Origin: DATDOY01 sp035293045
GTDB taxonomy: Bacteria; Actinomycetota; Acidimicrobiia; IMCC26256; JACPCJ01
DNA length: 13,873 bases
NCBI GenBank assembly: GCA_035293045.1
Contig: DATDOY010000126.1
Location: 1-13,873, forward strand
Direction: 5' to 3'
Translations under genes and position numbers: made by a program
Notes under the pieces: generated by a model
Seen by the model: only the letters and a program-made list of their open reading frames with translations
Told to the model about the DNA's origin: nothing
The model's database searches: none
Part shown: piece by piece, positions 6,382-12,946 of the stretch
Layout: the number at the start of each line of letters is the position of its first letter
Position numbering within the stretch: position 1 is the stretch's first letter

Positions 6382-7107
6382 TCAGCCCCCGAAACGGCGG
6401 GCATCCTCGACCGCGTACTTGGCAACGACACCGTCGACATCGGCGGCCGTCGCCACGCGCGCCACGACGTCGGCGAGTTGCCGGGCCGGGATGGCGCAGG
6501 TCATCTCGTGGGGCTGCATCCCCGTGCGGGCCCGGCTCAGGGCGCAGCCGACGCTCGCGGCCGGCTCGTCCTGCTCCTTGGCCACGGCGACGATGTGACA
6601 TTGGGGCTTGCCCTCGACGCGCATGCCCGGCATGGCGTCGGAGGGCACCATCATCTGTCGCCCGTTGACCCGCAGCAACACCACATCGGGATCCACCGGC
6701 GTCTCGGCCAGCGGGCCGTAGGTGATGGCGCCCGGACGCTCGGGCACCGTCGGGATCTGGGGAATCATCTCGGGGCTTACCCAACCGCTCTGGAGCAGCG
6801 CGGCGACATCCTCGTTGCCTGCGACCTCCTCGAGGGTCTTGAGGCCGTGGGTGAGCGAGCCCACGCTGCAGTTGCCGTGATCCTCGGGAACGGTGACGAA
6901 GGTTCGCTCTGTTGCGCGGATCCAAAAGACACAGCCGGCCGGGACTCGTCCCGTGCGGCCGTCTCCGGCTGGCGGCGGCATCGCGGCGTCGAAGGCGGCG
7001 ACGCCGACCGGAGACGACGCCGAAAACGTGATGGCGATGGGCGGCGTGGCCAGGTGCAAGGCGTCGGCGAGTGTCGATGCAAGCCCCGCCCAATCGGTTG
7101 AAGGCAC
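6382..7107 (-). CDS. DUF169 family protein
   Basis: The 241 residues match the uncharacterised DUF169 family (PF02596) over their whole length. Recognisable blocks are DWAGLASTLADALHL (5-19), RTGRVPAGCVFW (51-62), EDHGNCSVGSLTHG (75-88), RVNGRQMMVPSDA (146-158), GKPQCHIV (166-173), ASVGCALSR (184-192) and EMTCAIP (201-207). The five cysteines at 59, 80, 170, 188 and 204 sit in these conserved blocks, which suggests a metal or redox centre. No reaction is established for the family. The start is GTG 7107, the only one available: an in-frame TAA lies three codons upstream and no ribosome site is seen. The gene is 80 nt downstream of the coupling ATPase. Whether it belongs to the transfer module or marks its outer border cannot be told from the sequence. 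Confidence 0.9.
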   Translation of the reverse strand: MPSTDWAGLASTLADALHLATPPIAITFSASSPVGVAAFDAAMPPPAGDGRTGRVPAGCVFWIRATERTFVTVPEDHGNCSVGSLTHGLKTLEEVAGNEDVAALLQSGWVSPEMIPQIPTVPERPGAITYGPLAETPVDPDVVLLRVNGRQMMVPSDAMPGMRVEGKPQCHIVAVAKEQDEPAASVGCALSRARTGMQPHEMTCAIPARQLADVVARVATAADVDGVVAKYAVEDARRFGG

Positions 7108-7187
7108 GTCGCATGTTTAGCATCGGCATGTGCGACGCCCCACGGCGGCGCTGTGCGTTCTCGACAGCGGAACGAGAAGCGGCTCCG

Positions 7188-9044
7188 TCAGCGCGCGTCC
7201 CTTTGGTGCGGCGCAGTCCCTCTGACCAGGGCGCGCCGGACGTTTACCGCCACCGGGTCGAGCGCGGCGCGGGCAGCCAGGATCGGGTCCTGGTAGTAGG
7301 GGTGTGTTCGCAGATGCGCTGGGGGGAGCGTCCCGTGGATCAACAGCGCTTCGCCATCGCGCATCTCGCGCAGGGCATGGGGTGGCGCCAGGGGTACGCG
7401 CGTGGTCGCCCTCTGCAGCGACTCCTTTCCATCGCCGGCGACGGTCGTCCGACTGCGGGTGTCGACCTCGGCGTCGCCCAGAACCTGTGCGACGTAGCGG
7501 AGCGACGACGTGTCGGTCAGGCCGGCGTAGAAGACCTTGGAGCGATGGTTGGTGAGGATCGTGTCGGCGTGACGCCGGTACGTCACCTCCAGCTGGGCCA
7601 GCGACTGCCAGATCGTGACGAGCAATACGCCGATCCCCGCCAAGGTCGACGCGTATTCCGGCATGGAGCGCAGCGGCGTGTTCCCGGCCTCGTCGATAAC
7701 GACGAGGAGCGGCGGATCGAGCGGCCGGTTCGTCGCCGCCACCCGCAGGTAGGCCTGCTTGATGAGATCGCTCAGCAATCCGCCGAACGCCGGGGCCAAT
7801 CGAGCCTGGTCCTCAATGGGCGCGCACAAGTACAGCGTGTTAGACCCCGACAGCAACCAGTCGAGTTCGATGCTGCGTCCGCGGGCGGCCTGGGCGACGC
7901 CCGGGTCGGCCCACGGCCACACCACGGTCTGGGCGGTGGCGTAGATCGACGAGCGGGTCCGCTCCTCCATCTCCCATACCGAGACGAGCGCCCGGGAGGC
8001 GACGACGGCGCCGGCCACGACGTCCGCGTCGACCCCGCCATCACCTGACACGTCGAGCAAGACATCGAGCGCCGTCTTGAGATCGCCGGGACCATGATCG
8101 CCGGGACGGTCCTGGGTCATCACCCACTCGCACACCGTCGCCATGTCGCGCCCGGAGTGGTGCGCCACATACAGCAACCCCGAGAGCAGGATCTCGGCCT
8201 GGGCGAGCCAGAAATCGAGGCCACCTTCGACGCCCCCGCGAGGAGCGGCATCGCACAGGGAACGCGCTGCCCGCTGGGAGCCGAGGACCGAGTCGGCCGC
8301 GCGAAGTGGCGTCCAGGTGGCGCACGCTCTGCCGGTCGAGCCGGTGGGGTCGTACACGCGGACCTGACCCAGGCGACTGCGCCAGCCCTCCGTCGCGCCC
8401 AAGAGATCGGATTTGACCGAGGACAAGATCGCGGGACCATCCCAATCCAGGATCCCGGCGACAGCGGCGGCGGTCTTGCCACAGCGCGACGGCCCGATCA
8501 GCGCCACCGCCCCTCGATCCCCTACCCGGCCCCGCGCACGTCGGTCCCTGCGCGCGGAACCCTGACGCCGGTCCTCGGTGGCGACCGTGCGGCCGTCGAC
8601 GGAGCCGAGACCGAACCGGCCCGGTTGGGCACCTTGAACGATGAGGGGCGCGAGGTCGCGACGGGTGGCGAAGCGAGCGCGCCCGTCCACACCGAGCGGG
8701 TCGCGCTTGACGGTGCCCACCGACGGGCGACCCCACCACCGTCGGAAGGCGAGAATGACTCCGATCGCCACGAGCGCTGCCACCAGGGCGGTGCAGACCC
8801 AGTAGAGCAACGGCCCGGGGAGCGATTCCGCCACGATCTTTGGCCACGCCCAACGCGGATCACCGAGGTGTGAGGGGAGCGACGCCGCGGCACCAAACCC
8901 GTCGGCTATGGATGCGCGGAATGCCCGACCCGTGACCGCGGCCGAGAGACCCGCTCCCGTCCACACGATGACGGTCGGCGCGCCCACGAGCGCTCCCACA
9001 CCGAGCACCGTGGCGTCGAAGCCGTTGAGTCTGCTGCCCTCCAT
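7188..9044 (-). CDS. VirD4/TraD-like type IV coupling ATPase
   Basis: Coupling proteins bring the DNA substrate to a type IV secretion channel and use ATP hydrolysis. The 618 residues begin with two membrane helices (about 11-33 and 77-100), then an Arg-rich linker (about 155-177) and the motor domain. Walker A is GPSRCGKT (184-191) and Walker B is LLVVIDEAGN (446-455). WQSLAQLEVTYR (479-490), NHRSKVFYAGLTDTSSLRYV (499-518) and the RDGEALLIHG segment (562-571) are typical of the TraG/TraD C-terminal motor and its TraM-recognition region. ATG 9044 has GAGG almost adjacent, so the ribosome site is poorly spaced. The gene lies 89 nt after the synthetase-domain gene, apparently separated from its VirB4 and primase partners by the cassette at 9134-11225. 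It acts at the inner membrane. No relaxase is in the window. Confidence 0.9.
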   Translation of the reverse strand: MEGSRLNGFDATVLGVGALVGAPTVIVWTGAGLSAAVTGRAFRASIADGFGAAASLPSHLGDPRWAWPKIVAESLPGPLLYWVCTALVAALVAIGVILAFRRWWGRPSVGTVKRDPLGVDGRARFATRRDLAPLIVQGAQPGRFGLGSVDGRTVATEDRRQGSARRDRRARGRVGDRGAVALIGPSRCGKTAAAVAGILDWDGPAILSSVKSDLLGATEGWRSRLGQVRVYDPTGSTGRACATWTPLRAADSVLGSQRAARSLCDAAPRGGVEGGLDFWLAQAEILLSGLLYVAHHSGRDMATVCEWVMTQDRPGDHGPGDLKTALDVLLDVSGDGGVDADVVAGAVVASRALVSVWEMEERTRSSIYATAQTVVWPWADPGVAQAARGRSIELDWLLSGSNTLYLCAPIEDQARLAPAFGGLLSDLIKQAYLRVAATNRPLDPPLLVVIDEAGNTPLRSMPEYASTLAGIGVLLVTIWQSLAQLEVTYRRHADTILTNHRSKVFYAGLTDTSSLRYVAQVLGDAEVDTRSRTTVAGDGKESLQRATTRVPLAPPHALREMRDGEALLIHGTLPPAHLRTHPYYQDPILAARAALDPVAVNVRRALVRGTAPHQRDAR

Positions 9045-9133
9045 ACCTCACTAGGCCGCGACACAGCCGAGTTCTCTCACGGTTTCATCGCTTGACGCGA
9101 CCGCGCCGCGCTCCATCCCGCAACCCGCGCTTT

Positions 9134-10192
9134 TCAGGCGGGGTCGGCGGTCTCGTCCGCTGACCCCTCGGCCTTCCGGCCAGCGTCAGGAACTGCTTCC
9201 CCTCCGGGACCAGAGTGGATGGGTCCCCACGCTGCCTCGATCGCATCGAGATCGGCCTGCGGGAACTCGCGCGCCCACAAGTGCGCGAGACGCGACCGCT
9301 TCCGGGTGAGCCGCTCGAGAATGAGGATCACCTCGGGTCGGAGAAGCCACGGCAACTCACGCGCCTCGGGGCGGTCCGTAAGCAGCATGGTGAGCCGATC
9401 GCCGTAATCGTCGACGAAGGTTTCAAGGAGAGACGGATACATGGCTTGCTCGGTTTCGTCTAGCGCCGGCAGCAATCGGGCAACGATGGCGAACGCTTGC
9501 TCAGGATCGTGAACCGTCCCAGTGATGCCGAAGAAGTATCGCTGGACCTCCTCGACGATGAGACCCAAGGCGTCAAGGCTCTTGAACGCCAAACGCCGCG
9601 ATTCGGCGGCTTCATCGTCGAACATCTCGCACAGAACGACGAGCCGATTTATCCGGCTCCGAACGTCATCGGGGAGATCACGCTTGTAGCTCACTAGGTG
9701 GCTGATGCTTGCCCACAGGCTTTGGGCGAACGTCTGAATCTGAACCTCACACCGAATGGTTCGGTTGCCGAAGTCTTCCGGCAGGGTGAGGCCGAAGGCG
9801 GGCGCAAGCTCAAGATCGAGGTGTCGCGCTTGGTACGAAAGCTCATCGGGCTTCCTGACCTTGATCTCGTCCCTGATCACCACGACGTAAGGGTGGTCTC
9901 GCAACTCTTGAGCCACTGGGACGACGTCGGCTTCAAAGGGTACGAGCACCCGGGCGCCGGCCAGATCGTCGAACGCTGCCAGGGATGAGTAGACCTCAGG
10001 CTTTCGATGCGCCTTTCCGATGACGCTTCCGGTGGTCTTGGCCCGCGCTTCGACCTTCGCCGGGATCTTTGTGTGTTGGACGATCTTCCTCAGCTCGTCA
10101 GCGATCATGTCGGCTACGGATTGCCAAAACGCAACCTCGCCAAGATGCTGGCGAAAGATGGCGTCAATCGGCGGGCGATCAGGCACCGACAC
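9134..10192 (-). CDS. RelA/SpoT-type nucleotide synthetase-domain protein
   Basis: The 352-residue protein carries a RelA/SpoT synthetase domain (PF04607) at about 45-170. In this family it transfers pyrophosphate from ATP to GDP/GTP, to AMP/ADP/ATP, or in toxic members to the tRNA CCA end. Visible motifs are ARAKTTGSVIGK (49-60; R50, K52, K60), FDDLAGARV (74-82; metal-binding D76 and R81), LSYQARHLDL (118-127; Y120, H124) and CEVQIQTFAQSLWASISHL (148-166; metal-binding E149). The usual QIRT is QIQT here. There is no HD hydrolase domain. The C-terminal 180 residues are mostly helical, unrecognised, and longer than in small alarmone synthetases. GTG 10192 overlaps the NdpA-like gene by 14 nt; GTG 10186 is an alternative. 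The coupling implies a joint function. It may be a toxic synthetase with its neighbour as partner; the product is unknown. Confidence 0.82.
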   Translation of the reverse strand: MSVPDRPPIDAIFRQHLGEVAFWQSVADMIADELRKIVQHTKIPAKVEARAKTTGSVIGKAHRKPEVYSSLAAFDDLAGARVLVPFEADVVPVAQELRDHPYVVVIRDEIKVRKPDELSYQARHLDLELAPAFGLTLPEDFGNRTIRCEVQIQTFAQSLWASISHLVSYKRDLPDDVRSRINRLVVLCEMFDDEAAESRRLAFKSLDALGLIVEEVQRYFFGITGTVHDPEQAFAIVARLLPALDETEQAMYPSLLETFVDDYGDRLTMLLTDRPEARELPWLLRPEVILILERLTRKRSRLAHLWAREFPQADLDAIEAAWGPIHSGPGGEAVPDAGRKAEGSADETADPA

Positions 10193-11225
10193 GGCGAAGG
10201 TGACCGCGGATGGTGAGCACGTCCAGTTCCTCCCCGTCGAGCGTCTCCTTGCCGAGGTCTGGCGTCAGATCAGCGGGCATAGTCACCTCATACCCGGTGT
10301 CGAACTCGAGCTTCTTCCGCGTGGGCGCTCGGCTACTGACCTCCCGGCTCTTCGGGAATCTGGTTGCCGAGGCCCCCTCATTCAGGAGACGCTGGCGAGC
10401 GTCGTCCTGCGCGGCTTCAGGCACGTAGTTGGCGATGAACCGCGACGGGTCAATGGTTGTGCGGTTCGATGCAAGTTCGGCGAGCATTGCGGACAGCACG
10501 CTGTCCTTGTCCTCAGGCGCGACCAGGTCGCTCTTGATCAATCGCTGGGTGGCGCGGATCCACGCCCGCGTCATGACATCAGCCTCGCGGCTGTACCGGC
10601 ACCCGAGGAACTCGCGGACCCAGAAAAGTGACGACGGGCCCTTGTAGACCGAGCCTGTTTGATCGTCCGTCAGAAGTCCGACGAGGGCTGCGTCCTCCAT
10701 GTAGAAGAGGGCGGCCTTGAAGATTTCCGTCTTGTCCGTGAACACGAGGCCATCCTCAATCACGACCTCAACGCGGACCTCGCTTCCTTCCTTGAACGTG
10801 TCGAAACTGAGCCCGCGCTCTTGCTCGACCTTGACCAGGATGACCACACGAGTGGTGCCACACGCGCCTCGGATCACGGCCAGTAGTCCGCGCGGACTGT
10901 TGTGCGCCTGTACATCCAGGAGACGCGCCGGCAAGGCGTGGAAGGGGCTGACGATATCGGCTTCGGCGCCGGCCTCCAGGGCGGTCCTGACCAACTCAGG
11001 CGTCGGCGTCTGGATGTCCTCGTCCCTGATGATCGGTTGCGCGGCGTGCATGAACGTCCGTGTCAATCGGTCGCGGAGAAAGAACTGGAGCCGCCCGTCG
11101 AGCTTCGACTCGACAGTGCTGAGAACGGGCTCAGGGGAATCACCGGCCGGGGATGAGCGTGCTCCTGCGGGCACTTGGTGGAACACCGCTCCGTCGATAG
11201 CGAGTAGTCCGACGTCGATTGTCAC
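10179..11225 (-). CDS. NdpA-like nucleoid-associated protein
   Basis: The 348 residues resemble the NdpA/YejK nucleoid-associated family (PF04245), which is about 335 residues in E. coli. Matching blocks by eye are IDGAVFHQV near the start (10-18), LLDVQ then NSPRGLLAVIRG (102-106, 109-120), VVILVKVEQERGLSF (127-141), LVFTDKTEIFKAALF (160-174) and a C-terminal SSLFWVREFLGCRY (198-211). NdpA proteins associate with DNA; their precise role is little known. I chose GTG 11225 because it gives the family length and N-terminus. The open frame extends to 11444, but those 73 codons look non-coding. A five-codon reading frame with a good ribosome site ends on this GTG. The stop overlaps the start of the synthetase-domain gene. 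Family confidence is moderate, as it rests on remembered motif patterns. Confidence 0.75.
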   Translation of the reverse strand: MTIDVGLLAIDGAVFHQVPAGARSSPAGDSPEPVLSTVESKLDGRLQFFLRDRLTRTFMHAAQPIIRDEDIQTPTPELVRTALEAGAEADIVSPFHALPARLLDVQAHNSPRGLLAVIRGACGTTRVVILVKVEQERGLSFDTFKEGSEVRVEVVIEDGLVFTDKTEIFKAALFYMEDAALVGLLTDDQTGSVYKGPSSLFWVREFLGCRYSREADVMTRAWIRATQRLIKSDLVAPEDKDSVLSAMLAELASNRTTIDPSRFIANYVPEAAQDDARQRLLNEGASATRFPKSREVSSRAPTRKKLEFDTGYEVTMPADLTPDLGKETLDGEELDVLTIRGHLRRVGA

Positions 11226-11251
11226 GATGCGAGGCGCATCCAGATACCTCC
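11222..11251 (-). promoter_or_regulatory. GGAGG plus five-codon leader frame overlapping the NdpA-like start
   Basis: GGAGG (11247-11251) lies 7 nt before an ATG at 11239 that opens the frame M-R-L-A-S-stop. Its TGA (11222-11224) overlaps the GTG start at 11225 as GTGA. The best ribosome site therefore drives a mini-frame, and the NdpA-like gene would start by reinitiation. A one-base sequencing error or a true frameshift would give the same picture. Confidence 0.45.
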
Positions 11252-11855
11252 ATTGATAGAACGGCCGAGCCCGTAGAAAGATTACGCGGCGGTTCTCCGG
11301 ACCGCGCGCCACCCGTCCAGAATTGACGGCGACGTGATGTGCGGTCGTCGAAGCCCAGCGAGCCCATCTCAGGCGAGGACCCCCATCGCGAAGCGGCTCG
11401 GTCGATCTCCGCGCCGGGCCGCTCACGGTGTGCTCCGTCGCCAAAGGCGTGGAGACGCAAGAAAGTCAACGGGCAACCCGCCCGGGGGCGTCATTTTACG
11501 TCGATTCAACCATCTCGGTACTCGGTCGTGGCCGACGGAGTATCCGCACCCGCTTGGCCGAGGGGGCATCCGCACCGCGTTCACGGACAAGTCCGACAGC
11601 CTGATTTGACGGGCACCTCTGGATCGGGGGCAGCCCTGCCGCCTCCTCCACACGTACCGAGTACGGCGCCGTCGACGGCGGCCTCGGACGGGACCCCTCA
11701 CCGAGGTCCGTGAGCGGCCGGTACAGAGTCGCGTTTGCGCGCCGAGAGGGACCCGGGCGCCGCCCCGAGAGCCCGGTCGTCCTTTTCGCGGTTCGTTCCC
11801 TGCATGCGGCCATCGTCGGCCAGCGCGTACCCCTGGTCCTGCGCCCGCGCTGGGT
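11226..11855. other. 630-bp gap between primase and the NdpA-like cassette
   Basis: Several open frames exist on both strands, up to about 105 codons (11496-11813, minus), but they have low-complexity Arg/Pro/Ser composition and no recognisable motif or good ribosome site. I see no gene. The stretch should hold the promoter of the NdpA-like/synthetase cassette; a minus-strand TAAAAT (11497-11502) is the only AT-rich -10 candidate, without a clear -35 partner. Two adjacent palindromes lie at 11653-11680. Confidence 0.5.
11653..11680. repeat. Two adjacent palindromes
   Basis: CGTAC-CGA-GTACG (11653-11665) is followed, one base later, by the perfect 14-bp palindrome CGCCGTCGACGGCG (11667-11680). 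Dyad sites of this size can be operators for dimeric regulators. Chance is possible at this GC content. They lie upstream of the cassette and downstream of the primase. Confidence 0.5.
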
Positions 11856-12944
11856 TCAGTGACCGAGGCCGAGGGGCTCGTGGGTGGCGACGCTCCTCGT
11901 TGCCCCACGCACGGCAACGGTGAGGGTGGCGGTCCAGTCGTCGGCCCTGGCGCGCATCCAGTCGTTGAGATCGTCGTGACCCGACGGCACGTGCAGACGC
12001 GAGGCTGGCGCGCCCTCGGCTCGCAACAGACCCAACAGGTTGAACGCACCGTCGCTGCCGGCGTTGTCGGGATCGAACGCCACGACCAACGGTGCACCGA
12101 GCGCGGCGAGGCGCTTCGCCACGGTTGGTCCCGCGACCCCGGTTCCGAGAACGGCCGCGGCGCGGAAGCCTCCGGCCGCAGCGGAGAGGCCGTCGGTGGG
12201 TCCCTCGGTAACCACCACGCACTCCCCCGCCCGCTCACAAGGCTCGTAGAGCGCGACCTTGGGGTTCGGGGCGAGGGACGACGCGGCATTGAGATACCGC
12301 GGCCCGACCGGTCCGGGGTGGAGCAGCCGGAGCTGGGCGAACACGGCGCGGTCTTGCTCAACGACCGGGAAGACGGCAGCGCGGGAGAAGATCCTCGGGA
12401 TGCCATCAGGACGCGGCTGGCGGTGGGCGCCCGGGTCGGCCCCGACGCCGTTGCGGTCGAGGATGTTCTCCGGGATGCCCCGGACCGACGTAAGCCACAG
12501 CCGGACGACGCGCCCGTCGGGTCGCCACAGACGCTCCGCGCATTCCCGAACGTAACGCGCCAGTCCTTCGGGGTCGGTCACCTCACGTGGCGTGGGCTCC
12601 ACGGGACGAAGCTGGCGCGGTGACCGGCTGAGCAGCGCGCGATCGTCTTCTGCGAGACCGATCCTGCCGGCGAGGAACGCCAGCGCGTCCCCAGGCCGTC
12701 CGCCACGTGCGACGAGGACGAGGTCGACGGCCGTCCCGCCCGCGCCACACCCGTGACAATGCCATCGCTCATATCCGGAACGCCCGCGGTAAACCGTCAG
12801 CGGAGGAGTTCGTCCGGTCTGGGCATGGTGAGGATCGGGGCACGGCCACGTCGCTGAGCGGCCGGATCCTCGCCGGGGCCCGAGGACGTCGTCGCAGAGG
12901 GCCGCCAGGTCGGTTTCGAGCAGGATCCGGTCCCGGTCGTACAC
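11856..12944 (-). CDS. DNA primase with CHC2-type zinc finger and Toprim domain
   Basis: This enzyme would make RNA primers for replication of the transferred strand or of a plasmid-like element. The 362 residues begin with a CHC2-like zinc finger: WPCPDPHHAQT (33-43; C35, H39/H40) and WHCHGCGAGG (61-70; C63, C66). A middle primase core follows, then a Toprim domain with VVVTEGPTD (243-251, catalytic E247) and VVAFDPDNAGSDGA (287-300, metal-binding D291 and D293). HDDLNDWM (323-330) matches the end of the Toprim core. No helicase-binding or polymerase domain is present, so it is shorter than DnaG (about 600). GTG 12944 begins 2 nt after the stop of the VirB4-like gene, without a ribosome site, implying coupling; the open frame further upstream lies inside that gene. 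The pairing points to a mobile-element primase rather than the chromosomal one. Confidence 0.88.
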   Translation of the reverse strand: MYDRDRILLETDLAALCDDVLGPRRGSGRSATWPCPDPHHAQTGRTPPLTVYRGRSGYERWHCHGCGAGGTAVDLVLVARGGRPGDALAFLAGRIGLAEDDRALLSRSPRQLRPVEPTPREVTDPEGLARYVRECAERLWRPDGRVVRLWLTSVRGIPENILDRNGVGADPGAHRQPRPDGIPRIFSRAAVFPVVEQDRAVFAQLRLLHPGPVGPRYLNAASSLAPNPKVALYEPCERAGECVVVTEGPTDGLSAAAGGFRAAAVLGTGVAGPTVAKRLAALGAPLVVAFDPDNAGSDGAFNLLGLLRAEGAPASRLHVPSGHDDLNDWMRARADDWTATLTVAVRGATRSVATHEPLGLGH

Positions 12945-12946
12945 GA

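Noticed and set aside
6296..7129. Upstream extension that would make the glycosyltransferase 535 residues
   Set aside because: The extension overlaps the DUF169 gene in another frame on the same strand and is Arg-rich shadow sequence; the family N-terminus begins at ATG 6295.
11226..11444. Upstream extension giving a 421-residue NdpA-like protein
   Set aside because: The extra residues are Arg-rich without family resemblance; a start at GTG 11225 gives the family length.
11423..12406. Minus-strand open frame of 327 codons
   Set aside because: It is an alternative frame of the primase with Ser/Arg/Pro-biased composition and no motif.
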